DNA from: Chloranthus sessilifolius
Taxonomy: Eukaryota > Streptophyta > Magnoliopsida > Chloranthales > Chloranthaceae
Assembly: GCA_021018995.1 (NCBI GenBank)
Contig: CM037586.1
Location: forward strand, 10,940,247-11,004,246
Reading direction: 5' to 3'
Length of the DNA: 64,000 nucleotides
Shown here: in pieces, positions 10,450 through 21,288 of the stretch
How positions within the stretch are numbered: the first letter of the stretch is position 1
Layout of the letters: every line of letters starts with the position of its first letter
Notes under the pieces: model-generated
The model's database searches: none
What the model was told of the DNA's origin: nothing
The model's input: only the letters and a program-made list of their open reading frames with translations
Translations under genes and position numbers: made by a program

Positions 10450-11799
10450 CTTGGATGACGTCGTGCACATTCCCTGCTTCCTGAGCAGTGACTGCATAGG
10501 CTCTCCCCCTAACAATCGGCTTCCTTGCTTGAATGGGTCGTGGTGCTGCAACTGAAGCCGTCTTGCCCTTGTCTGTCTCGGGGCAATCCTTGATCAAGTG
10601 GCCCACCTTGCCACATCGGAAACAACCTCTAGTTCCGATTCTGCAGTCTACAGTCCTATGCGGCTTGCCACATCTGGCACACGTCTCTCGAGGTGCGGAA
10701 GATACGGTACGAGAACCACGTGTGATGGCGCCCGATGAACATGGCAGGGCTCTCATAGCGAAAAGGTCTCCCCGACGCAAGTAATGGAAACCTCTGTTGG
10801 TGTTGCTGTTGCGCCGGCCTTCCAAAACCTCCCTGAAACTGTGGTCTCTGACTCTGACCCACGAACCTCGGCTTTTTATTCACCGGTTCGTAGTTCCCCA
10901 TCCTTCCTTGGTCAAGTCCTCTCTGTTGCTCTCTCTGTCTATATCTGTTTGTGTTCTCTTCTTCCACTACCAGTGCCTTGCTCATGACCTCTTCATAGGA
11001 CCTCAGCTGAAATGGAGCTACGCCTCCTCTAACCTCAGGCTTCAAACCTTGCTGAAACCTTTTGGACTTCATCACTTGATGGCGGCGTGGTCCGGACAAA
11101 CGACAAGTCGTAGAAACTCTACCCATACTCTCATTTGTCATCCTCCTTGTACTAGGCTGTGAGGCTGAATCTCAAGTGGTTCCTCACTACTTCGAAAAAT
11201 ATTGTTTGTTGAATTCCTCAACTAATTCCTCCCAAGTCCAAGGCAACTCTGGGGTCTCCAGCCCGAGTCCTTATCACGGACTTCCACCAAGGCCCGACCT
11301 CCCCATCCAACATGTGTGCCCATCTTACACTCTCGTCTTCCGTGCAAGTTAGCACGCTAAAGACTTTCTCCATCTCCATCGGCCAATTCTCGTGACCATC
11401 GTGTATACGCCCGAGGAAAATGAAGGGGTCTCATCCTTCTAAACTCTGTAAAGATGAGGGCACGAACAGCCTTGAGTCCTCTGAGTGGTGTAGGTGGCTG
11501 CTTCTCTTGGCGCATGGCAAAGGATCTTTGCTTGTTGTGCCATGGCATGCCATAGTCTCCATAGTGTGCATCATCCTTTGTCGCTCCTCTCTATCTTCTT
11601 GTCTTTCTCTCAATCTTTCTTGCTCTCTTAGATCTTGATCCGATGATCTCGATCCTCTTCCTCATCTTTATTGCCTGCTACTACCCCCGGGCCTCGTTCC
11701 CTCCTAAAGGCCCTCTATTGGTAAGAGAGATGAAACCATCCCCACTACGCAAACTCCTTTGATGGCCCCCCCTTGGTCGGCCTCTCCCTCTAGGGACAT
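10450..11799 (-). pseudogene. Gag of right Tekay-1 unit
   Basis: The start region near 11799 encodes RGRGRPRGGHQRSLRSGD. The middle reads MKSKRFQQGLKPEVRGG, FQLRSYEEVMSKALVVEEE and REQQRGLDQGRMGNYEP. The C-terminal third has two zinc motifs, CARCGKPHRTVDC and CFRCGKVGHLIKDCPE (both near 10690-10590). A long part (11141-10656) is open but shifts frame before the first zinc motif. It packages the genomic RNA. Frameshifts near 11150-11400 break the N-terminal half. Confidence 0.85.
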
Positions 11800-11877
11800 T
11801 AGTGCATTTGAAACTAAAGTTTAGATTAGCGAAGCCCCTATGTTTGAAAGAACCCTTGTCGAATTGCTAAAGAAAAT

Positions 11878-11889
11878 CCTTTGATACCA
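11878..11889 (-). other. Primer binding site, right Tekay-1 unit
   Basis: The minus strand reads TGGTATCAAAGG a few bases after the LTR end, identical to the site at 1586-1597. Confidence 0.85.
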
Positions 11890-12219
11890 ATCGTGATGTT
11901 CGGGGATTTTACTTCAAACCCGTGCCATCGGACGATCATCTTGGACCGTGCCCATCAACTATACAGCATAAAATAAATAAGAACAACTTGCGATCTTTAA
12001 ATCTACGTAGCAATACTTCTCAAAGGACAGTTCTACCCTCATGCCTCTGCATGAAGGGAGAACCGATCCGAACCATCGATGATAACCATCATCATGGATG
12101 GTTCGCCCAAAAGAATACTCTGATATCCATATACACAAGGTTTAATCAAAAACCAGGCTTGACATACCAAGCCGTACAATCTCCAACTAAAACTCCTCAA
12201 AGTCGCACAGCAGAGTCCT

Positions 12220-12323
12220 CTAGAAGAAGTCCTCTGGAGGTGGCTCTAACTCCTCGCCGGCCGCAAGGTCCGACTCACCGGGGTCAGCGTCTCCTGAAGC
12301 CTCGGCAGCTGCTAGTAGTGGAC
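12220..12323 (-). other. Acidic exon-like segment inside LTR
   Basis: On the minus strand an acceptor-like TCGCAG/GT at 12323 is followed by 34 codons encoding LLAAAEASGD, DPGESD and ELEPPPEDFF, then a stop. The same segment occurs in the solo LTR (22766-22869), and in diverged form in Tekay-3 (36005-36099) with the same splice phase. Confidence 0.5.
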
Positions 12324-13307
12324 CTGCGACGTATAGTCTATAGGGTGAGCTACATCCTAGCTCAATAGGGAACAAACACAATTGAACATATAAAATATAA
12401 CTCACATGTATTCTATGATATGCATGCATGTGTCTATGCATTTATTGATGAAAAACAGTTAAAAACGCTTCAATTACTGGTAGATTACTCATGTCTTTTA
12501 GTTAATCAAGAATGATGCTGAGAAGGCCTAAAGCAAAACTTAAACTTCAACTTAAATAATCCCCGAGCAATATAGCATCGAGCCAGCGAGATACCTTCAT
12601 CGTCATCTATATAGGCAGGTTTAAATGTATTCACAGGAATACTAATAGTACCAAGCCCCTTTCCCACAGGGATTGGTGGCGGGTTTCATCTCATCAACAC
12701 CCACAGGTGTGCTTACTCTGTCTGGATAAGCCTCACGTCTTGGCCTCTGATTAACCGCCCGTATCGTCACGGATATCCGCGTCGATCGTGGTTATCACGT
12801 CGGTGGGGTAACCTATCAAACCTCAAATAACAAAATATCGGTGCCTTACATATAGTTATTCACGTGTAATTGTGCTATCTTATATCGGTTAGGCCTCATC
12901 AAGCATGATTCAATCATGGATACATCCACAGGATGTATCCATTCACTTACATCACACACGATGCCTTTACTTCTTCACTTCATCATCCCACAGGGATGGT
13001 TCATTTAAGTTCTCTCATGAATGTCATACACACTTTTCATAATCATTGGTAGTAAAAACATTTGAATTGAATTGATATCACTACATACATGTCTTGTAAA
13101 ATAAAGTACACGTATTAGGGTGTTTCCTACTCAAGTCTTTAGATCAATGCATCAAGGTCGCGTGGCTCCTTGTGCACTTTCGTTCTCACGTACCACCTAT
13201 GGTACCATATAACATGTGAAACACATCACAAAGGATGCCATAGAGAAGGTATAAGATCCCCCAAGAATCTTAAAGTCAAACCAAAAGTCAACATAGTTTA
13301 CTACAGT

Positions 13308-13880
13308 CGATTAATCGAACTCCAAAATCGATTAATCGAATCTGATTCGATTAATCGATTTCCAAAATCGATTAATCGAAAGTCAATATCGATTAATCGA
13401 AGCAATTTCGATTAATCGAAAATATCCTTTCAAGAAGTCCATTCTCGTCGAATTGACTGTCATTCGATGTCGAATCCAATTTCGATTAATCGAAATTCTT
13501 CTTCGCAAAGTAAATTCCTTTCGACGAATGAGTTTTCATTCGATTAATCGAATCCAATTTCGATTAATCGAAATCCTTCTTTTCGCAAAGCAGACTCTTA
13601 GTTCGAATAGTCGAGTTTCACAAGTTGATTAATCGATTCCAAATCGATTAATCGAAACCAAAATCGATTAATCGAAATCCCATTTCGATTAGTCGATTTT
13701 TCCTTAAGTTATTTCCTCCAACCTGAGGGTCCTTGGAGAGTTCTCGATCGATTAATCGATTCCCAAATCGATTAATCGAAATCCAAAGTCGATTAATTGA
13801 AATCCAAATTCGATTAGTGAAATGAGTCCTCGACTCTTCAACTTCACGGCCAATTTCGATTAATGAAACCCAATTTGATT
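13308..13880. repeat. TCGATTAATCGA palindrome array in 5' LTR
   Basis: This is the collinear copy of the array 3012-3590, with about 20 palindromes at about 20-bp spacing. Where the two copies differ, changes are often indels in the spacer; the copy here restores a 20-bp step near 13390-13410 that is 18 bp in the other LTR. Confidence 0.95.
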
Positions 13881-14600
13881 AATCGAAATTGTCGATCGAT
13901 CCTTCATTTGTTCTTCCCAATCTTTTCCATACTTTTCTTCTATCTTTCTAAGCCATTATCCTATGATTTAACCCACATTTCTTGCAACTTAACCCCTATA
14001 ATCTATGCATCTTATTTACAAAAAATTTACCTTGGATAGATCTCAAGTTGATTTCTATCAATAGTTGGAAGGCTAGGGTTTCTAGCTTTGGTTCTAACGG
14101 ATCCCTTGCGTCGAATCCGGCCTCTTTAATGCTTGACTCCCTCTTCCAAACAGTTGCAATAACTCCTCTCTTACTCCTCTCTCTTTCTCTCTCTTCTTTA
14201 CTTCTCTCAACCACCAAAACATGAAAGTTAGGGTTTTCAACCCTTTTTATCTTATCTCTTTTCTCGGCGTGGAGCACATACACACTCATCAGTGTATGTA
14301 ACTCTACAAACTCCTCTATCTCTCCACTCTTCTACACTGGTTCACACATCACATCTGCTCATCTCACCTTAAGTTCATCAATGAACTATCTCATGGTCAA
14401 ACCTAAGACCAATCGGGCACGGATCCCGAGGTCATAGTTCAATGTGATTTTTCGGGCTATTACAGTGGCCACCAGACACACAATAATTCTGAATTCAGTA
14501 CAAAATTTTAAAAGTGCAAACTAATACCCAGACGGCTAATAGAACTCGTCTGCTGGGGTATCGGTGTCCTCCTCCTGTTCTCACACTGTTCTTATATAGG

Positions 14601-14884
14601 TTGATTGATCAATGTCCAAATTGATCGATCAATCTTCTCCTTTGATCGATCAATTAGTCTTTGATCGATCACCTCACTGTGATCGATCAACACCCCATAT
14701 TGATTGATCAATACTCAATTTGATCGATCAATTTTCAGAATTGATCGATCAATTTTCAGAATTGATCGATCAAATGTGCTCCACTGTTACCATTTACTCT
14801 TTATATAAATTGATCGATCAATTCCTAACCTTGATTGATCAATCCCAAGATTGATCGATCAATGCACTGTCTTGATCGATCAAA
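14601..14884. repeat. TTGATCGATCAA palindrome array
   Basis: About 12 copies of TTGATCGATCAA or TTGATTGATCAA start at 14601, 14621, 14642, 14661, 14680, 14700, 14720, 14741, 14762 and again from 14810. The step is 19-21 bp. The array is 745-1040 bp from the LTR 5' end, as in Tekay-1, but the palindrome core is different. Confidence 0.95.
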
Positions 14885-15358
14885 GATGATAGTTCTCTTT
14901 CATTAATGGCGGTCACTGGTTTTGACCTATTTTGACCCTTTAGCTTTAATGGTTTCTAACAACCATTAACACACACCTATGCACATATTTATGATATCCT
15001 TACTTCACTCCTTTTAAATCTAAAAGCTCACCTCTTTTTGGGCCCTTTTGAGGTCTCGGCAAACGCAATCCGAAGAGGGTTTTGGATATGGAAATTAGGG
15101 ATTTGTCGCCCCCTTGACTCAGAATGGCAATTTGTGGCTCCGCTTCGACACGTAGTGATAGCACACCCTCTTGTCGATCAGATACGATGTACCAACGTCG
15201 ATTTCACACTCTAAGATCACATAATTACTAACCTAGGTTCTCTCGGCTTGTAGTTCCTTAAGGGAGTGGTTTCATGGTTCTAACAATGGCTCTAGATTTT
15301 TCAAAAACAAGAAGTGGGGATGAAGATAGGTTTTCCCAACCCATCTTTCTTCTCTTAT

Positions 15359-15410
15359 AAGCTAAGAAACTGAAATATCTTTGATATTTCAGTTTCTTCT
15401 CTAAGCTTGA
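15359..15410. repeat. Perfect-arm hairpin in Tekay-2 LTR
   Basis: GAAACTGAAATATC and its exact reverse complement are separated by TTT, and outer AAGCTTA-type bases extend the stem with small bulges. It lies within the first 300 bp of the LTR in the minus orientation. Function unknown. Confidence 0.8.
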
Positions 15411-15630
15411 CTCCGGTGTGAAGCGCTTATATCGTTTCTATAGCGTCACACTCCACCAAGGTTCTACTAGCCTCGGATTCATGTGAGAAGTCACACATGA
15501 CCTCATCTAACTACGGGCTAATATTATTTCTAATAATATTAATTTTTAGATTTTAAATTTGTCTCGATTTCCGTGTCGGGCATGCATATCGAGCAGTCGG
15601 ATTCTTGTTCGGAATTTTAGGGCTATTACA

Positions 15631-15970
15631 GGACCGAACTGCACTGAAACCCAACACAAATCGAACGAAACCCCAATTCAGTTCGGTTTTGGTTTGGATG
15701 GCTTGAAATCGAAAACCGAGGGAATAAGCTCAGTAAACCGAAAAAAATCGGGACAAAACCGAAAAAATCGAAAAAAACCTTAAAAATAGGTTTTTAACCT
15801 AAACCGTACCGAACTAGATCGGTTTCGATTTTGGGTTAAAAAAAAAATTAAACCGAACCAAACCAAAGGGGTTTTAGTTCGGTTTTGGTTTGGGATATAC
15901 TGAACTGAACACCGAAAAACTCGGGTTCGGTTCGGTTCGGTACACCGAACCTGCATCCCTTATCATGACC
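15631..15970. repeat. GGTTCGG/AACCGAA-rich degenerate repeat
   Basis: The stretch is dominated by AACCGAAC, TTCGGTTTTGG and AAAACCG motifs on both strands. Such quasi-repeats are common in plant intergenic DNA; the class is not clear. No coding potential is supported. Confidence 0.5.
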
Positions 15971-16465
15971 AAGCTTCACCCAAACTACCTGATGGGACGG
16001 GTAGGAGTTGAGCATCTGATTCAACCTTCGGGTCAGATTGGGTGGGAAAAATTTGACACAACCTCATACAATATAGGTCAGCCCGACTTGACTAATTTTT
16101 CTGGGTCATGCATATATATGTGCATAGCCATCTGGTTAGGTTGATTGCCCAAAGGGCTGGATTGATGGCCCTACTTAAAAGTGGGATGGTGAGAGCATTA
16201 TCTACACCGCATGATGATGTGGGTCTCTCTGAAATAAACATCGAGACCACATATTTATAAGTTTGTCCATCATCTTCGCAAAATAAAACTTTAAGGGGTT
16301 TGGCGTGATGATGAAATACCGCCTTAGAAAGAGAGATACCTGAGTTTGAATCCGCACTTGAGGGTAATTTAATTTGAAATGGCGCCCTCTTACGAAATAT
16401 CTGTGTTCTTAAAGTCCACACAGCTTGCCTGAAGGTCCACTAAGTATGCAACTCCATTTTTATAT
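15971..16465. other. Low-copy stretch without recognisable gene
   Basis: I see no coherent reading frame, LTR ends or long inverted repeats. The short ORFs have no recognisable motif. Confidence 0.5.
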
Positions 16466-16660
16466 ATTATTAGTTTTTTTTAAGGATGCATATGCCATAG
16501 ACAAACCAATGTAGTGCCTATGCAAACTGCACTCAGAGAGGAGCTGATTTGGCTGAGTATACCGAGAGGAGACCGACATAAAGGGCAGGAGCTAGCGTGG
16601 GAATTATAACCCATGACCTATTGCTTCCATAAGAGAAGAGGATACCAATTGAGCTAACGC
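16466..16660 (-). mobile_element. tRNA-derived SINE-like element
   Basis: The minus strand carries GTTAGCTCAATTGGTA near 16655-16640, a good RNA polymerase III A box. About 35-40 bases on is a B-box-like GGGTTATAATTCCC near 16605. At the other end (left on plus) is a T-run starting near 16466, the complement of a poly(A) tail. Order and spacing fit a tRNA-derived SINE. No clear target duplication was found. Confidence 0.5.
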
Positions 16661-17399
16661 TCAATCGGTGACCTTCCAATTCTAATGTTGAATCGGTGAC
16701 CTTCCATTTCTAAAGGCAAGTAGATGTGCGTTTTAGTTGAGGGCAGCTCATATATACAAACGTCTATCACTTTTACTTGAGATGGATTAATGGAGTTTAG
16801 TTGGTACTCAAGTTTCATTTAGGGCATTGATATTTGCAGCCAAATATTTGATAGGGCAACAAAGGTTTTCACCATATGAGTTGGTGACTGCTTTAATGGA
16901 TAAGTTTTTTCTCCAAATCGTTCACAATGGAGCTCTCACAATGGAAAACCGTACTTGCCCTCACTGAGTATTCAGTTGCAAATAACAGTACCCTTAGGGT
17001 ATTGGTATTTACAACCGAAGACTTAGTTTCTACAAAGTGTGGTTTCCATTATTAATACCGTTGACCACCTTGCATCAGACGATGGAGACCGTTTTCCGCC
17101 TCAATATTCTACGTAATAGATTTTGAGATCATGACCCATCTATCCGACTCTCAGACGTTGATTCCTTGTGAAACACATACCCAAAAGAGACCATGATCAT
17201 GGCGTGCCATGAGGTTACTTTTGGGGATATTTTCCACATGGAGTCATCATCTAACCATCTGATAGGTTAGATCTATTGTGTGAAAGACTGAGACGAAAAT
17301 GATCTCTAAGGTTCAATTCTAGGTAGACAACGATGTTAACTATGGAAACCAATTGTTGAGGAGATTGAATCTTCGGTTACAAACATCTATACTCTTTGT
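16661..17399. other. Intergenic stretch, nothing recognised
   Basis: A short direct repeat (AATCGGTGACCTTCCA) occurs twice near 16660-16710. Otherwise no gene or element end is supported. Confidence 0.5.
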
Positions 17400-17680
17400 T
17401 CATAAATCATGGGTGGACCTGGTAGTCCACACATCTATGTGACTACATGACGTATACGAACTTCCAGTGCAATGAAGTCCATCCATGTCACACAGTCACA
17501 CGCATCCATGATTTTCTATTTAAAGCAATGAGTGTCCATCCATCATATAAATTAGTTAAAGCAGTCCAAACATTCATGACTGCATGACATGCACGTTGTT
17601 CCATGCATTGAAAGTCGTTGCATGTCATGCAATCACACTGATGTGTGGACTGTCTTGTACACCAAAAATGGGTGGACATA
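17400..17680. mobile_element. Foldback (inverted-repeat) element
   Basis: The segment near 17412-17515 and the reverse complement of about 17560-17670 align over roughly 100 bp (shared AGTCCACACATC, TGCATGACATG-like and CAATGCA-like words), around a central AT-rich loop. This fits a degenerate MITE. Ends and target duplication are uncertain. Confidence 0.5.
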
Positions 17681-17684
17681 CTCT

Positions 17685-17746
17685 CACTACAAAAAATAAG
17701 ACTATTAGCGGCAGTTTTTCCGCTATTAGTCTTATTTTTTGTAGTG
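17685..17746. mobile_element. 62-bp CACTA-type miniature element with TCT target duplication
   Basis: It starts CACTACAAAAAATAAGACT and ends with its inverted complement GTAGTG, so nearly the whole element is one hairpin (GACTATTAGCGG arms). The flanks are TCT on both sides (17682-17684 and 17747-17749), the 3-bp duplication expected of CACTA transposition. Confidence 0.85.
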
Positions 17747-17871
17747 TCTTTATACTATTGTCCTAGTGGGACAGATTTTAGAGTAACAAAATTTTTGCAA
17801 TTTAAGGAAAACAAGCTCATCCGTCAAAGTGCGTGCGTCTAAAGCGCCAATGCACTTAAACGCCAATCGCC

Positions 17872-17901
17872 ATGCATACATACATACATACATACATACA
17901 T
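17872..17901. repeat. Tetranucleotide microsatellite (CATA/TACA)n
   Basis: About seven consecutive TACA units. Confidence 0.9.
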
Positions 17902-18376
17902 CGGCTCGCCGCTAGGTATACTCTTATCTTCTTATTGTCAAACAATAATAAAAGGTGAAATGCTCTATATATAGCAGGGATCACTTTTGACATTTACCAA
18001 TGTGGGACTACTCATTTGCATACAAAAAATGAGAACTTCTATTGCCTAAAAATCAACCCATTAAACTCAGAAATCAGAAAAGAAATTTTATCTTCTTTGA
18101 AAATAATTAAAATATTTATTATATTCTAAAGTTAAAGTAATAAATAAATATAACAGTTATAAGGAGGAAGGTTTTGTCCAAGCAAAGTGCAGGCGCAAAC
18201 ATTTCGAGACACAATTGGCTACAAGTGTTGTGGGGCCCCAAGCACTTTAGGTTGGGAAAGCCAATCACGTGGCACCACGTTAGCCGCCTGGACAAAACTT
18301 GCCTCCCGTTTGCAACATTACTTTCTTTTATATTTTATTATCCATATGTGGAAGAACCCAAGTCTAATATACACAA
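17902..18376. other. Intergenic stretch, nothing recognised
   Basis: AT-rich. Two short ORFs start near 18174 but show no known motif. Confidence 0.5.
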
Positions 18377-18517
18377 CACTAAAAAAACAAGACTATAAGC
18401 GACAGCCAAAAACTGTCGCTAATGCCCTTGCCGCTAATAGTCTTTAATATTTTTTGTTAATAACGACAATTTTTTGCTCTAAAAAATTGTCACTAATAAT
18501 CTGATTTTTTTGTAGTG
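18377..18517. mobile_element. 141-bp CACTA-type MITE with CAA target duplication
   Basis: It begins CACTAAAAAAACAAGACTA and ends TCTGATTTTTTTGTAGTG, so the termini are inverted CACTA-type ends. Flanks are CAA at 18374-18376 and 18518-18520. Internal GCGACAG.../CTGTCGC inverted words resemble those of the 62-bp element at 17685. Confidence 0.85.
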
Positions 18518-18974
18518 CAAAAATAGGCCACAGTTATATAATAAATAAAGAGGAGATTAGAAGAAAAAAAATACGTTAACTTTCAACTAGGTTTAAACCA
18601 TTATTGGAAAATTTGTTAGAAAAACGTGCTTATGCAGTTTTAGAAAAAAAAGGCTCATCCATACATGGGCTCCATGTTGCACCTATCCATGGATTGGCTA
18701 GCAACTTGTCCAAAGACGATTAAGTACCAACCAAAAAGTTTGGACATGATCCAATGTATATCCATTGTTGAAAATGTGATCAAAAGGAGCTAAAATTCAA
18801 TGCACTAGATTGGGTTACAAAATCCTAAAATGTTATTTTATGTATCACATGCCGCATGGTTGATCAACCCAAACCATGAATTAAATATGAAACTGTTCAA
18901 AATAAGATAATAGTCTAAAGCTACTTGAAAGTAGGCTTAAAAAGATAAAGTGCCCTGATATAAAACATATATAT
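18518..18974. other. Intergenic stretch, nothing recognised
   Basis: No coding, repeat or element signal found except a short (TA)n near 18967-18980. Confidence 0.5.
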
Positions 18975-19095
18975 ATATATTTTGTTGATGAGTTTCGTGT
19001 TTGGGTCTCAGAGAGAGTACTCAACGACTCCGGGGTACGTGCGCACCCCAGCTAGTACATACTGGGTTAGTACGAGATATAAATTCCTACGATGG
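18975..19095. mobile_element. Fragment of a SINE-like repeat also present at 24014-24200
   Basis: Shared with the other copy are the words GGGTCTCA.AGAG, ACTC, GGGTAC, AGTACAT and ATAAATTC in the same order. The copy breaks off just before the O-methyltransferase exon. Confidence 0.45.
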
Positions 19096-19192
19096 GCTTA
19101 AGGAGGGATTCAAAGTCAAGTCAACCACTTTCTGATGCGACTATTATATTTTTAACAACTTCAGCAAGAGCTTCTAATTGCTATTGTAACGG

Positions 19193-19502
19193 ATTCCAGT
19201 GGGTTCTACACAACTGGACGGACGAGGAATGCGTGAAGATACTGAAAAGGTGCAAGGAAGCTATTCCTTGTAAGGAAGATGGAGGGAAGGTGATTATAGT
19301 AGATGTGGTGTTGAACACCAAGCCAGAACAACACGAATCAACGGAAACAAAACTCTTCTACGATATGCTGATGATGGCTATAGTCAATGGAAAAGAGAGA
19401 GATGAGAAACAATGGAAAAAACTCTTCTTGGATGCTGGATTCACTCACTACAAACTAACTCATATCTTGGGTGACAGATCCCTCATTGAGGTCTATTACT
19501 AG
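19193..19502 (+). pseudogene. 3' exon remnant of a plant O-methyltransferase (COMT-type)
   Basis: The frame reads WVLHNWTDEECVKILKRCKE, then GGKVIIVDVVLNTK, TETKLFYDMLMM, GKERDEKQWKKLF, LDAGFTHYKL and GDRSLIEVYY before a stop at 19502. This is the C-terminal third of plant small-molecule O-methyltransferases, which move a methyl group from S-adenosylmethionine to phenolics or alkaloids. The His in LHNW is the usual catalytic base. The dimerisation domain, the SAM-binding glycine motif and the residues normally before WVLH are absent; the upstream sequence is unrelated. It is probably a fragment or an isolated second exon. A poly(A) signal follows. Confidence 0.85.
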
Positions 19503-19584
19503 ATCTGGCTTACTCTTTCCTCTCCCTCTCTCTAGAGGAGAGAATTGCTTTACAGTTGTAATATGTTTGCCTTTGTGTACCTTC

Positions 19585-19590
19585 AATAAA
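19585..19590 (+). terminator. Polyadenylation signal AATAAA after the O-methyltransferase exon
   Basis: AATAAA lies 83 bp after the stop codon, in T-rich surroundings, as expected for a plant 3' UTR. Confidence 0.5.
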
Positions 19591-19694
19591 ACGCATCAAG
19601 ATTGCCAAATATTGTAAATCTAGAATTTTAGGTTGCCACAGCACATAGATCTAATGAAAAGTCACTGTGCAAATTAAACACTTCCAGAAGGTAG

Positions 19695-19985
19695 TGAATT
19701 ATAGGGAAATTTACAGAAACAGAGGATTAGGAAAAAAAAGTTTCTCACTATTATACTGAAATCAAAAGTTTCTCATAATCAGGATGCACTGTATTTCAGG
19801 GTCCTTAAAATTCATGAAATATACTGTTTAGTGATTAGTGAAATGACCTTGATACCCTGCTTTTTCAAATTTTGCACCAAGAAAATCCGTGCAATCCTGA
19901 TTATGAGAAACTTTCCCTTTCAGTATAATGGTGAGAAACTTTATCAATGAGTCCTCTTTTTGAAAAGTGCCCCGAATTATATGTA
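19695..19985. mobile_element. Foldback MITE with about 95-bp inverted arms
   Basis: Left-arm words GTTTCTCACTATTATACTGA and CATAATCAGGATGCAC recur as reverse complements in the right arm (19890-19945). The similarity extends outward through AGAGGA-, CAGAAA- and AGGG-like words to about 19695 and 19985. The loop is about 100 bp and there is no ORF. The superfamily is not determined. Confidence 0.65.
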
Positions 19986-20691
19986 AACAGACGCGCCATA
20001 TCAGACCCTTGAAAATAATGACAATTAAACCCTCAATCAAAATGATTCACTCGTGTTTAGATGAGCCACAAAAATCTCTTGAGTCCTCTATGCCACTCGA
20101 AACCTCGATCAAAAGGCGCATTATTTCAAAAACACAAATCTCCAAGTAAATGAAAAAATATATCTCTGAGTTGAGAAGATGAAGGCTTGGCAAAGAAATT
20201 TCAAAGGCTTGCTAGGGTTTCTTTCTTTAAATAAAGGGAATTGTCGACAGAGATCTATCTCACTGTTGACCGTGACCACAAGGACGGTCGACTATGGTCA
20301 ACCTGACCGTCAGCTGCAACCTTTAACTTCTCTGAAATTCACGAGAACAAGAGTTTGATGAAAGTTTTGGTAAAATTTCGGTCATTTCTATGAAATCTCC
20401 GACATATCATTAATTTCGGCAAATTTCACGAAATTTCGCGAAATTAATGATTTTTTTTAATTGCACCCATTTTTAATTGATAAATAAGATTTTCATAAAC
20501 CTCAAATATAATTTAGTCATGTATCTTTTACTCTTCGAAATTTTCCTGAAATTTTTTGAATTTTTTCGAAAGTTAATCCCCCTTAATTACTGAAATATTG
20601 GCGAAATGACATATGTCAAAATGTATGGGAATACATGGCTAGGCTTGACATAGATCGCAATCATATAAGTTACAAGTGACTCTTACACATT
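19986..20691. other. Intergenic stretch with GAAATTTC-rich segment
   Basis: Around 20370-20600 short palindromic GAAATTTCGCGAAATT-type words repeat, probably an old repeat. No gene is supported. Confidence 0.4.
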
Positions 20692-21288
20692 GGACATGTA
20701 ATATTCCAAAAATTTGAGCATTAAGCAGTGACCTTGGGATCCATGCCCGACTGGTCGTAGGTTTGACCAAGTGATGGTCAAACAGTGGGCTCATAAAGTT
20801 ATGTGATAATGTGAGATTAATGTGACCTAAGAGTAGTAAATGGTATTAGTTTAGAGCCACATACACCTATATCTGGTGTATGCGCTTAACACCGAAATCG
20901 AAAAGAGGATATAAGGGTTTAATAACCTTAGAATCCTTTTGTTTTGATTGGTGAATGATTTAAGAAGAGAGAGAGAGAGAGGGAGAAAATAAGAGGAGTT
21001 ATTGAGGTAGGAGTGAATGCAAATCAAGGGCTGATTAGAGCATTTAATGCTGGATTTTAACGCATGAGGAGCCGTTGAAGCAAAAGCTGGAGCCCTAGCC
21101 ATTCCAACCTAGATATTGATCAATTTGAGATTGATTGAAGGTGAGTTTCTAATTGAAGTAAAGACATAGATTGTAAATGATTAAAATCAGTCAAATGTAG
21201 CTAAAGGATAGATTAAAGACTTAGAAAAAGGAAGGAAAAAGAAAAGAAATGAGTTTTGGAAGAACAGCCCGAAAGGGGGCTGAATCTA

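Larger units (their letters stand above)
1..14464 (-). mobile_element. Tekay-like Ty3/gypsy retrotransposon, two units in tandem sharing an LTR (left unit cut by window edge)
   Basis: Read on the minus strand the order is LTR (14464-11892), primer site, gag, intron, protease, RT, RNase H, integrase, chromodomain-like end, extra ORF, polypurine tract, LTR (4162-1600), primer site, gag, intron and the first bases of protease at the window edge. The middle LTR therefore has a polypurine tract on one side and a primer site on the other, so two units share it. The gag segments at 1-1599 and 10236-11891 are near copies. The order PR-RT-RH-IN, the iMet-type primer site and the EATWE-type pol end place it with chromoviruses of the Tekay/Del type. 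The right edge abuts a different LTR; the left edge is outside the window, so no target duplication can be tested. Confidence 0.9.
11892..14464 (-). repeat. 5' LTR of right Tekay-1 unit
   Basis: On the minus strand the LTR begins TGTAATAGCCCGAAAAATC at 14464 and ends near 11892, where the expected TGTCACA end is damaged. It is collinear with 1600-4162 throughout, with many 1-3 bp indels concentrated at CCTGG/CAGG and CG-containing sites. It borders another family's LTR at 14465. Confidence 0.92.
14465..15630 (-). repeat. Truncated LTR of a second Tekay-like family (Tekay-2), interrupted by Tekay-1
   Basis: On the minus strand it begins TGTAATAGCCCTAAAATTCC at 15630, the same opening as the Tekay-1 LTR, but the body is different. 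It is cut at 14465 by the Tekay-1 LTR start, so Tekay-1 appears to have inserted into it; the rest should lie left of the window. It carries its own palindrome array (14601-14884) and a strong hairpin (15359-15410). Confidence 0.75.

Noticed and set aside
16466..16660. A functional tRNA gene
   Set aside because: A- and B-box-like words are present but no cloverleaf acceptor stem can be drawn, and a T-run at the other end fits a SINE.
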